A stretch of DNA of 6,469 nt, taken from the NCBI GenBank assembly GCA_011321895.1, contig DROK01000215.1, forward strand, positions 1-6,469. Reading direction: 5' to 3'. This document shows positions 1 to 5,509 of the stretch, piece by piece (position 1 is the first letter of the stretch; every line of letters begins with the position of its first letter). The notes below the pieces were generated by a model. That model had not been told where the DNA came from. It worked only from the letters and a program-made list of their open reading frames with translations, and did no database searches. A program made the position numbers and the translations under genes. This DNA is from Thermodesulfatator atlanticus (GTDB taxonomy: Bacteria; Desulfobacterota; Thermodesulfobacteria; Thermodesulfobacteriales; Thermodesulfatatoraceae).

Positions 1-295
1 AGAATCCGGAAAGGCCCCTTTTTTCTACCAAGAGCTTAGAAATTTCCCGCATCAACCCCTGGTACCCCAAAACAGGCCCCCCGAGCCGTTGTACAATCAG
101 GTGGGAGTTGACCCCCAAAAGCCTCTCCCTCAGCTCTTTCTGAAAGCCAGCCATCACGGCGATCACCACGATCAGGGCACAAACCCCGATAGAAACCCCC
201 ACCACCGCCATCACGGAAATAAAAGAGGTGAAACGGTGCTTTTTGCCAGCCAGGAGATACCGTAAGGCCACGTACCATTCAAAGCGCTTGATCAT
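1..295 (-). CDS. lolC: LolC/LolE-family lipoprotein-releasing permease, N-terminal part (cut by window edge)
   Basis: The first 98 codons are visible; the gene runs off the left edge. The opening (FEWYVALRYL, then a basic AGKKHRF stretch) followed by one long hydrophobic segment at about residues 22-50 and then FQKELRERLLGVNSHLIV is the classic start of LolC/LolE membrane subunits. In this family the permease works with the ATPase LolD to extract mature lipoproteins from the inner membrane and hand them to LolA, so it implies a diderm cell. The ATG (295-293) overlaps the lysS TGA as ATGA, which suggests translational coupling; only a weak GAAAG lies upstream. LolC and LolE cannot be told apart from this fragment, and many non-enteric bacteria have a single merged protein. 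A lolD gene would be expected beyond the window. The family call is firm; the symbol is tentative. Confidence 0.88.
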   Translation of the reverse strand, partial: MIKRFEWYVALRYLLAGKKHRFTSFISVMAVVGVSIGVCALIVVIAVMAGFQKELRERLLGVNSHLIVQRLGGPVLGYQGLMREISKLLVEKRGLSGF

Positions 296-1785
296 CTTTC
301 AGGCCGTAGGTGGGGGAATAGAATCACCTCGCGGATAGAAGGAGCGTCGGTAAAGAGCATGACCAGCCGGTCGACCCCTATCCCTTCCCCGGCGGCCGGG
401 GGCATCCCGTACTCCAGGGCGCGGATAAAATCTTCGTCTATTTCCGGATGGATCTCCGGGTCATCTGCCAGGCGTCGCTTCAATTGTTCCTCAAAACGCT
501 GGCGCTGGTCCCGCGGATCATTAAGCTCTGAAAAGGCGTTGGCTATTTCCCGGCCGGCGATAAAGAGCTCAAACCGGTCCGCCACCTCGGGATTTTCTTC
601 GTTCCGCCGGGCCAGGGGCGAAATGTCCACGGGGAAAGCGACGATAAAGGTGGGCTGAATGAGCTTCGGCTCCACCAGGGCGTCGAAGAGCTTGGCCCAG
701 AGTTTACCCAGGACCTGTTCCCGTTCATCGAGTTTGATCTCATGCTCCCGGGCAAAGGCCAAGATCTTTTCCCTGGAGGCAAGGACCTCTTCAGGTACCT
801 GGCCGATCTGGATGAGGGCCTCTTTGAAAGGGATCCTGGGCCAGGGAGGGGTAAAATCTATTTCCTGGCCCTGGTAGGTAATCCTGGTACCCCCGGTAAG
901 CTCCTTGGCCAGGCCGAGGAATATCTCTTCGGTGCGGGTCATAAGGTCTTCGTAAGTGGCGTAAGCCTCGTAAAACTCAAGCATGGTAAACTCGGGGTTG
1001 TGCTGGACCGAGATACCCTCGTTGCGAAAATTGCGGTTGAGCTCAAAGACCCGTTCAAAACCACCCACCAGTAATCGCTTGAGATAAAGCTCCGGGGCGA
1101 TACGGAGATAGAGTTCCTGATCCAGGGCGTGGTGGTAGGTCTTAAAAGGTCGGGCCGTGGCTCCCCCGGGGATGGGTTGCATCATGGGGGTTTCCACCTC
1201 AAGGAAGCCCTGCGAAGAAAAATACTGGCGCAAATACTGGATAATCCAGGTCCTGGTGCGGAAGATCTCCCGCACCCTTTCGTTCATAATGAGGTCCAGG
1301 TAACGCCGGCGGTAACGCAGCTCAACGTCCTGCAAGCCGTGGTATTTTTCCGGCAGGGGGCGAAAGGCCTTGGTTACCAGGACCAGCTCCTTCACCAGGA
1401 TGGTCAGCTCCCCGGTCTTGGTGCGAAAGAGGGGGCCTTCCACCCCGACGATATCCCCAAGGTCAAAATACTTCTTGAAAAGCTTGAACTTTTCTGCTCC
1501 CAGCTCGTCCTTTTTGAGGAAGATCTGGATACGGCCGGTTTCGTCTTGCAGATGGGCAAAGACCGCCTTGCCAAAATCCCGCTTGGCCATCAAACGGCCC
1601 GCTACTTTAAAGGTGGCCTTTAACTTGGCCAGCCTTTCCTGGTCGTAATCGGCAAAGATTTCTTTGATGGCCCCGGCCTTGTCTTCCGGCCGAAAATTAT
1701 TGGGAAAGAGAGGAACCCCTGAGGCTTCAAGCTCCTCCGCTTTGGCCCGCCTGAGCTTTAAGACCTGGCTTTCTTCACTCACCAT
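292..1785 (-). CDS. lysS: Lysyl-tRNA synthetase, class II
   Basis: Complete 497-residue protein, normal length for bacterial class II LysRS. It charges tRNA-Lys with lysine in the cytoplasm using ATP. The N-terminal helical extension (about 1-55) leads into an OB-fold anticodon-binding domain (about 57-140, with VAGRLMAKRDFGKAVFAHL). The catalytic domain follows: motif 1 near 193-207 (GFLEVETPMMQPIPGG), motif 2 spanning FRNEGIS at 253 to FTMLEFYEAY at 266, and motif 3 GEGIGVDRLVMLF at 466-478. All three class II signatures are intact, so it should be active. A 17-nt gap separates it from the upstream 76-residue ORF, and its stop overlaps the permease start, so it looks like an internal operon gene. 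AGGAGG ends only 3 nt before the ATG but 6 nt before the following GTG codon, so translation may begin at residue 2. Confidence 0.97.
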   Translation of the reverse strand: MVSEESQVLKLRRAKAEELEASGVPLFPNNFRPEDKAGAIKEIFADYDQERLAKLKATFKVAGRLMAKRDFGKAVFAHLQDETGRIQIFLKKDELGAEKFKLFKKYFDLGDIVGVEGPLFRTKTGELTILVKELVLVTKAFRPLPEKYHGLQDVELRYRRRYLDLIMNERVREIFRTRTWIIQYLRQYFSSQGFLEVETPMMQPIPGGATARPFKTYHHALDQELYLRIAPELYLKRLLVGGFERVFELNRNFRNEGISVQHNPEFTMLEFYEAYATYEDLMTRTEEIFLGLAKELTGGTRITYQGQEIDFTPPWPRIPFKEALIQIGQVPEEVLASREKILAFAREHEIKLDEREQVLGKLWAKLFDALVEPKLIQPTFIVAFPVDISPLARRNEENPEVADRFELFIAGREIANAFSELNDPRDQRQRFEEQLKRRLADDPEIHPEIDEDFIRALEYGMPPAAGEGIGVDRLVMLFTDAPSIREVILFPHLRPER

Positions 1786-1794
1786 CTACCTCCT
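1786..1794 (-). promoter_or_regulatory. Strong Shine-Dalgarno of lysS
   Basis: On the minus strand AGGAGG (1794-1789) is followed by TAG and then ATG GTG. The spacing is 3 nt to the ATG and 6 nt to the in-frame GTG. The shorter spacing is tight for a start codon, so the GTG at 1782-1780 is a real alternative; the two products differ by one residue. The site sits in the 17-nt gap after the preceding small gene, too little room for a separate promoter or a T-box leader. Confidence 0.7.
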
Positions 1795-1801
1795 GAAAAA
1801 A

Positions 1802-2032
1802 TTACTTGAGTTCCCCTTTCAAAAGTTTTTTAAATCCGGTCAAAGTGCCCTTCCAGGCGGTCTCCCCCGCCAGCACCCCCACGATCACCCCGCTCTTTTC
1901 CACACTTACCTCGATGACCAGTTCCTCGTCACCGATCTTAAAGACCGCCTCCGCCCACCTCTCCGCAGGTAAACCCCGGGCTTCACATTCGTAATCGGTA
2001 CGCGTCTCCGTGGTCATACGGATCTCAGCCAT
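1802..2032 (-). CDS. Hypothetical 76-residue protein of unknown function
   Basis: I do not recognise this family. The protein is small, soluble and acidic/mixed-charge, with no signal peptide, membrane segment, cysteine pair or obvious catalytic motif; its single Cys is in YECEARGL. The alternating hydrophobic pattern in AVFKIGDEELVIEVSVEKSGVIVGVLAG suggests several beta strands, followed by a short basic helix (FKKLLKGELK). GGAGGAG lies just upstream of the ATG (2032-2030), which supports translation from there; a second in-frame ATG is at codon 6. It lies 58 nt after the helicase gene and 17 nt before lysS on the same strand, so co-transcription is likely. Nothing ties it to either neighbour functionally. 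The ribosome-binding site, codon use like its neighbours and tight packing argue that it is a real gene. Confidence 0.72.
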   Translation of the reverse strand: MAEIRMTTETRTDYECEARGLPAERWAEAVFKIGDEELVIEVSVEKSGVIVGVLAGETAWKGTLTGFKKLLKGELK

Positions 2033-2090
2033 CTTGCTCCTCCAAAGTTTTTTGCATGCTAAGTACCGCCTGTGGTCCGTACCTGCAAGC

Positions 2091-3611
2091 TCAAAAAAGC
2101 ACTTTTTGCCTGGGTTTTTGGGGCCTGGACCTGGGCCTGACCTGCTCTACTTTGAGACCCGCCAGAAAGGGACTGGGGCGTCCGCCAACTCTTCGGCCAA
2201 AAAGCATCCTTTGCCGGACAAAGGTGGCGGTAAACCTGGCCCCGGCCCTGGTGAGCGCTACGTAAGCCAGCCTCCGCTCCTCCTCCAGGTTGGTTTCCGG
2301 AAGGAGGGTAAAGGGCAAAAGCCCCTCTTCGGCCCCGATGAGGAAGACCGCCTCGAATTCGAGCCCCTTAGTCTCGTGAATGGTAAGCAGAGCCACCCCC
2401 TGTTTTCTGAAAAGGACCCCCTGGCCGAGTAGCTCGACCCGAAATTTAAGCTCTTCTAGGCTCTGGCTCTGAGCCAGGAGATAATTTACTTCCCGACCAA
2501 ACCGGCCCTTTTTGAGTTCCACCCGGGCTTCTTCCAAGGTTTGGGTCCGGGAGAGGATATCCTTCAAACGGGCCAGCTCCTCCCCGGTCTTCGGTTCCTC
2601 CACCGGCACCCCGGCCTTGACCAGGGCCTCTTTGACCGGCGAAAGAAGCCTCCTCAGTCTTGCCACCACCGCTATTTCTCCGGGGGAAAGGCTCTTACCG
2701 GTAGAGGATTCTAGCTGCAAGCCACCTAAAAGCTCGGTAACCATCCTGGCCACTTCCCTGGCCTCGTGCTCCGGGCCTTTGAAGGCGTATATGCCAAGCG
2801 TTCCGCCTCCTTTCCGGCTCTTTAGGGCGGGGGTCGGAAAGGTGTTGTCTCTTAAGGTTTCGGCGAAACGCAAGATATTTTCGGGCACCCTGAAACTTTC
2901 CTCCAGGAAAAAACGTTCAAGCCCGGCAATCTGGTCTATAAAGCCTTTGACGAGCTCAGGGGTAGCGCCCCGAAACCCGTAGATGGCCTGCGCCGGGTCA
3001 CCTACCAGATAAAAAGTGGCCCGGCCAAAACTCTTGAGAAAGGCTATGAGTTCGGGGTTAAGGTCCTGAAACTCGTCCACCAGCAGGTGAAGCGGGGTCT
3101 CGGCCAGGGGGTTGGCCCGGGTGGCCTCTTTCAGGAGCAGCCCGAAGTCATAAAGGCCTGCGGCCTTGAGGCTTTTTTCGTAACGTTTCAGGAGTTCACT
3201 TTCCGGCTCAAAGACCCTTAGCCTTTCAAGCTGCTTCAAGGCCCCGCGTGGGGAAAGCCCCTCGGCTTTAAGGACCTCCTGAAAGAGGCGCTCCTGTTCT
3301 TCCGCCGTGGCAATCCGGGGGACAAGGCCGGCCTGGCGCAGGAGTTCGTAAGCCAGGCCGTGGAAGGTCTCTACCCGGACGCCTTCTATCTCAAATTTTT
3401 CAAGGCGCTCCTTAAGCTCCGCCGCCGCTTTGACCGTAAAGGTAAGCAGGATGATCTGTTCCGGGGCTACCCCCTGCTCAAGCAGGTAAAGGAGACGGCC
3501 CAAGAGGGTCCTGGTCTTGCCTGCCCCCGGACCCGCCAGCACCAGGGCCGGCCCCGCATGACGACAGGCGTTTAATTGTGAGGGCGTAAGAGCAAGCTCT
3601 TTTAAAGACAC
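2091..3611 (-). CDS. Compact UvrD/Rep-type superfamily 1A DNA helicase
   Basis: ATP-driven single-stranded DNA translocase/helicase of the UvrD/Rep/PcrA type. Numbered from the GTG at 3611 (506 residues), the motifs are Q-motif LTPSQ near 8-12, Walker A AGPGAGKT 26-33, Ia LTFTVKAAAEL from 56, VETFHG 80-85, Walker B LLVDEFQD 176-183, motif III GDPAQAIYGFRG 204-215, motif IV ESFR 238-241, motif V TIHETKGLEFE 410-420 and motif VI RRLAYVALTRA 446-456. All core motifs are intact, so it should be active. It is much shorter than the usual 650-730 residues: the inserted 1B and 2B subdomains are reduced and there is no long C-terminal tail, only a basic proline-containing end. The start is uncertain. 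The frame stays open to an ATG at 3716, but the extra 35 residues look non-family. No nuclease domain is seen, and the cellular role (repair, replication or plasmid-type) cannot be assigned. Confidence 0.9.
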   Translation of the reverse strand: MSLKELALTPSQLNACRHAGPALVLAGPGAGKTRTLLGRLLYLLEQGVAPEQIILLTFTVKAAAELKERLEKFEIEGVRVETFHGLAYELLRQAGLVPRIATAEEQERLFQEVLKAEGLSPRGALKQLERLRVFEPESELLKRYEKSLKAAGLYDFGLLLKEATRANPLAETPLHLLVDEFQDLNPELIAFLKSFGRATFYLVGDPAQAIYGFRGATPELVKGFIDQIAGLERFFLEESFRVPENILRFAETLRDNTFPTPALKSRKGGGTLGIYAFKGPEHEAREVARMVTELLGGLQLESSTGKSLSPGEIAVVARLRRLLSPVKEALVKAGVPVEEPKTGEELARLKDILSRTQTLEEARVELKKGRFGREVNYLLAQSQSLEELKFRVELLGQGVLFRKQGVALLTIHETKGLEFEAVFLIGAEEGLLPFTLLPETNLEEERRLAYVALTRAGARFTATFVRQRMLFGRRVGGRPSPFLAGLKVEQVRPRSRPQKPRQKVLF

Positions 3612-3617
3612 CTCCCT

Positions 3618-3645
3618 ATTTAAGCCCAAATATCTGGCCGTGCAA
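3618..3645 (-). promoter_or_regulatory. Weak candidate promoter of the helicase gene
   Basis: On the minus strand TTGCAC (3645-3640) and TTAAAT (3623-3618) are 16 nt apart. The -10-like box matches TATAAT at 4 of 6 positions and the -35-like box matches TTGACA at only 3 of 6. A transcript from it would begin at or next to the GTG at 3611, giving an essentially leaderless message. That would fit the unusual fact that the purine-rich GGGAGG abuts the GTG with no spacer. This is pattern inference only. Confidence 0.2.
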
Positions 3646-3684
3646 ACTAGGCAACTCTTCCTTTTACGGGTAAAGTTCTGGCCC

Positions 3685-3768
3685 ATGCGTACCTGGTGGA
3701 TTTGGTTGGCCCTCATCCTTGGCTGGCTGGGACTGTCGCTCCTTATGGGGCGCCCGGTAAGCGTCTGA
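3685..3768 (+). CDS. Possible 27-residue hydrophobic small protein
   Basis: A plus-strand ORF with ATG and TGA encodes 27 residues. It begins MRTWWIWLALILGWLGLSLL and ends in GRPVSV, which would make a single membrane-spanning helix with basic residues at both ends and four tryptophans. It lies upstream of the TtcA-family gene on the same strand, 58 nt from its start and in a different frame. It is antisense to the unlikely 5' extension of the helicase ORF, so both cannot be under ordinary coding selection. No clear Shine-Dalgarno precedes it. It could be a small membrane protein, a leader peptide or chance. Confidence 0.25.
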   Translation: MRTWWIWLALILGWLGLSLLMGRPVSV

Positions 3769-3776
3769 AACCTAAC

Positions 3777-3794
3777 GGGTACCCAGGGGGTACC
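3777..3794. repeat. Tandem GGTACC palindromes with 11-bp period
   Basis: GGTACC occurs at 3778-3783 and again at 3789-3794, each copy preceded by a further G. The 11-bp centre-to-centre spacing is about one helical turn, so the two palindromes would present the same face. They lie 33 bp upstream of the TtcA-family start, where an operator could sit. No regulator is encoded nearby, and chance is possible. Confidence 0.3.
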
Positions 3795-3826
3795 TAAAGG
3801 TTGCCCGGCACCTTACACCAAACCGG

Positions 3827-4573
3827 ATGGGAAACCCGTACCCTCGCCTCAAACGCCTAATCGGTAGAGCTATCCACCGTTACCAGCTCTTGGAGGAGGG
3901 AGACCGCGTCCTCCTTGCCCTCTCCGGTGGGGAAGACAGCCTGGTGCTCTTGCGTTTCTTGGCCGAGTGGCGGCGCAAGACCCCTTTTGCCTGGGAACTT
4001 TTTGCCATCCACATGGACATGGGTTTCGAAACCTCCCCTGAACACCGCCAGAAATTGGCCAGACTCGCCGAGTACTGCGAGGAACTGGGGGTACCCTTTC
4101 GGCTTGACTTTACCAACTACGGGCAGATGGCCCTGGAAGCCAAAGAGAAAAAGGTTTCCCCCTGCTTTGTCTGTTCCTGGTACCGGCGTAAACACCTTTT
4201 CAAGCTGGCTGGGCGGGAAAAATATAACAAAATCGCCTTCGGCCACCACAAAGACGACGTGATCGTGACCTTCTTTCTCAACATGTGTTACCACGGGGAA
4301 CTCTCTACCATGCTCCCTAAACAGGAAATGTTTAAGGGGGAACTCTACCTTATAAGGCCTCTTTATTTCGTGGAAAAAAAGCTTATCTCCGCCCTGGCCC
4401 AAAAAGAGGGGCTACCGGTCTTTGAAAATCCCTGCCCCATCAGCCCGGAGACCAGACGCGCCAAAATGGAAAGGATCCTCGAAGAAAAACTCTTTCCCGA
4501 AAACCCGAAATTCAAGGGCAACATCTTCCACGCCATCTTTAACTGTAAGCCAGAATATTTACCTGAAAGATGA
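3827..4573 (+). CDS. ttcA: TtcA-family tRNA thiolation PP-loop protein (probable tRNA 2-thiocytidine synthase)
   Basis: A 248-residue cytoplasmic PP-loop ATPase. The family adenylates a tRNA base and replaces oxygen with sulfur; TtcA itself makes 2-thiocytidine at position 32. The P-loop is LALSGGEDS (30-38). The family CxxC is in SPCFVCSWYRR (C113, C116), GHHKDD is at 139-144, and a third cysteine, C203, is in ENPCPIS. C113, C116 and C203 match the three cysteines that hold the iron-sulfur cluster in Escherichia coli TtcA (C122, C125, C222), so the cluster site appears complete. The E. coli protein has a second CxxC at the last site; here the second Cys is absent, as in many shorter relatives. 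No N-terminal zinc finger is present, which argues against TtuA. The ATG has no strong ribosome-binding site. It is a single gene, divergent from the helicase and convergent with the FmdB gene. Family call firm; target base inferred. Confidence 0.88.
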   Translation: MGNPYPRLKRLIGRAIHRYQLLEEGDRVLLALSGGEDSLVLLRFLAEWRRKTPFAWELFAIHMDMGFETSPEHRQKLARLAEYCEELGVPFRLDFTNYGQMALEAKEKKVSPCFVCSWYRRKHLFKLAGREKYNKIAFGHHKDDVIVTFFLNMCYHGELSTMLPKQEMFKGELYLIRPLYFVEKKLISALAQKEGLPVFENPCPISPETRRAKMERILEEKLFPENPKFKGNIFHAIFNCKPEYLPER

Positions 4574-4581
4574 ACTCTTAG

Positions 4582-4599
4582 GCAATCTCTAGAGATTGC
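4582..4599. repeat. Perfect 18-bp palindrome just after the ttcA-like gene
   Basis: GCAATCTCTAGAGATTGC reads identically on both strands, with no spacer. It lies 8 nt past the ttcA-like stop. It can be read as GCAATCTC and GAGATTGC, two inverted 8-bp arms around a central TA. Neither side is followed by a T-run, so a classic intrinsic terminator is not supported. The right arm continues into the repeat-like sequence annotated next. Confidence 0.75.
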
Positions 4600-4625
4600 T
4601 TCGCTTAAGCCTTGCTCGCGATGAC
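4592..4625. repeat. Degenerate copy of a dispersed GTCATTGCGAG...GCAATCTC-type repeat
   Basis: The segment begins GAGATTGCTTCGC and ends GCTCGCGATGAC. From memory, a family of short non-coding repeats seen in many unrelated bacterial genomes has the form GTCATTGCGAG, a variable GC-rich middle, then GAAGCAATCTC. Its reverse complement matches both ends here, with one change in the right end (CGCGATGAC for CGCAATGAC) and a diverged middle. ATTGC near one end can pair with GCGAT near the other, with a G-T mismatch, giving the expected weak hairpin. Position in a convergent intergenic gap is typical for such elements. Confidence 0.55.
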
Positions 4626-4651
4626 CAAGGCCCCGTAACAATAAGACCCTT

Positions 4652-4681
4652 CCCCTCGACCTTATAAAGGATGTCGAGGGG
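4652..4681. terminator. GC-rich hairpin between convergent genes, possible bidirectional 3'-end structure
   Basis: CCCCTCGAC (4652-4660) is perfectly complementary to GTCGAGGGG (4673-4681), a 9-bp stem around a 12-nt loop; CTT and AAG inside the loop could extend it after a small bulge. It lies between the stops of the plus-strand ttcA-like gene and the minus-strand FmdB gene, where a terminator or RNA 3'-end stabiliser serving both is expected. There is no T-run on either strand, so it is not a textbook intrinsic terminator. Confidence 0.45.
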
Positions 4682-4724
4682 GGCACGGTGGACTGATGAA
4701 AGGGCAAAAGAATATTTGGTGATT

Positions 4725-4991
4725 TTAAGCGGAAGAATTAGAAGTGGAAGTGTTAGCGCTGGTTGAACTCTTGGACGTTTCTTGGCTGCTTTTGGTCTCC
4801 TGTTTTTTCTCTTTCCGGGCGTAATCGGTAACGTACCAGCCAGATCCCTTCAGGATAAAGGAGCTCTGGCTGATCAGTTTACGCAATTTACCCTGGCAGG
4901 CCTCACAGGTTGTAAGGGGATCGTCGGTTATCTTCTGCCAGACTTCGTAATGACGCCCGCACTTTTCGCATTCATATTCGTAGATAGGCAT
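4725..4991 (-). CDS. FmdB-family zinc-ribbon protein with Ser/Thr-rich tail
   Basis: An 88-residue protein starting [17 protein letters not shown], the hallmark of the FmdB/CxxC_CxxC_SSSS family. Cysteines C8, C11, C29 and C32 form two CxxC pairs that should bind one zinc ion. The conserved [15 protein letters not shown] segment after the ribbon is also typical. From about residue 60 the protein turns into a low-complexity tail of Lys, Glu, Ser and Thr, probably disordered. The family was named as a putative regulator of formamidase in Methylophilus, but its general function is not established and no such operon is here. AGGAGGTG (5004-4997) sits 5 nt before the ATG, inside the last codons of the upstream HExxH gene, whose TAA is 2 nt away. 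The two genes are therefore very probably translated from one message. Confidence 0.92.
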   Translation of the reverse strand: MPIYEYECEKCGRHYEVWQKITDDPLTTCEACQGKLRKLISQSSFILKGSGWYVTDYARKEKKQETKSSQETSKSSTSANTSTSNSSA

Positions 4992-4993
4992 CT

Positions 4994-5509
4994 TTACACC
5001 TCCTGAGCGTAAATTTGGTCAAAACGCAGGATTATTTCGGCCAAAGCAGCCCAGCGCAACCTGGCCAACACCTCCCGGGCCAGTTGATGTACCTTTCTTT
5101 CTTCCTGGGCCCGCAGGGAATACGGCATCCAGAAGCTGGCCCAAAACTTCGAAAAACGTACCATATGGATCAGCTCGTGGGTAAAAATATAAAGCAAAAG
5201 GGCCTCAAGGGAAGGCCCCTGGGCCAGGGTCAAGATCCTGCTTTCCGCCAGGAATAACCCGTAAAACCACCTTCTTCGGCGCGGAAGGAGGGCCGGTACT
5301 TCAAGCAGGGCCAGCGATGCCAGCCCTTCTTCCTCCAAAGGAAGTTTGAAAACCTGGTATTGGAGGCGCTGCCAGTCCCTGGCTCCCAGGCTGAAAAAAT
5401 CCCCCACCAGCTCTTCGGCCAGGGAAGAGGCCGCCGCCAATAGCGCCGCAGGGATCTCTTTTGCTTCAGGGGTTACGGTGCCTCTCCAGCCGGGTAAGAC
5501 CCAAGCCAT
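4994..5509 (-). CDS. Uncharacterised HExxH putative metalloprotein
   Basis: From the ATG at 5509 the protein has 171 residues. The core signature is [11 protein letters not shown], an HExxH zinc site (HELIH at about 111-115), followed some 20 residues later by [10 protein letters not shown], where a Glu or the His could be the third metal ligand. The segment before it is hydrophobic ([15 protein letters not shown]), as in zincin-fold active-site helices. There is no signal peptide or clear membrane segment, so a cytoplasmic metallopeptidase-like protein is likely. I recall similar unnamed proteins in deltaproteobacteria but cannot name a family. The start is uncertain: GTG at 5524 or TTG at 5548 (with AAGGT 8 nt upstream) would also work, and every choice overlaps the end of pheA by 37-76 nt. 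It precedes the FmdB gene by 2 nt. Confidence 0.75.
   Translation of the reverse strand: MAWVLPGWRGTVTPEAKEIPAALLAAASSLAEELVGDFFSLGARDWQRLQYQVFKLPLEEEGLASLALLEVPALLPRRRRWFYGLFLAESRILTLAQGPSLEALLLYIFTHELIHMVRFSKFWASFWMPYSLRAQEERKVHQLAREVLARLRWAALAEIILRFDQIYAQEV

Noticed and set aside
36..278. 80-codon minus-strand ORF at the left edge
   Set aside because: It is a shifted-frame shadow of the LolC/LolE permease, whose true frame starts at 295 and runs off the window.
1129..1623. 164-codon plus-strand ORF
   Set aside because: It is antisense to the lysS OB-fold and catalytic domain, and lysS is unmistakable. The translation has no recognisable domain.
2033..2090. Promoter or T-box leader between the helicase gene and the small ORF before lysS
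   Set aside because: The 58-nt gap has no convincing -35/-10 pair and is too short for a T-box; read-through from the helicase is simpler.
2010..2432. 140-codon plus-strand ORF rich in Gly and Pro
   Set aside because: It lies opposite the helicase C-terminus and motif VI region; its composition is that of an antisense reading of a GC-rich gene.
3661..3675. TTTAC/GTAAA dyad in the divergent gap
   Set aside because: The stem is only 5 bp with a 2-nt spacer; it is too short to separate from chance.
3857..4402. 181-codon minus-strand ORF
   Set aside because: It is antisense to the ttcA-like gene, which carries all PP-loop and cysteine motifs.
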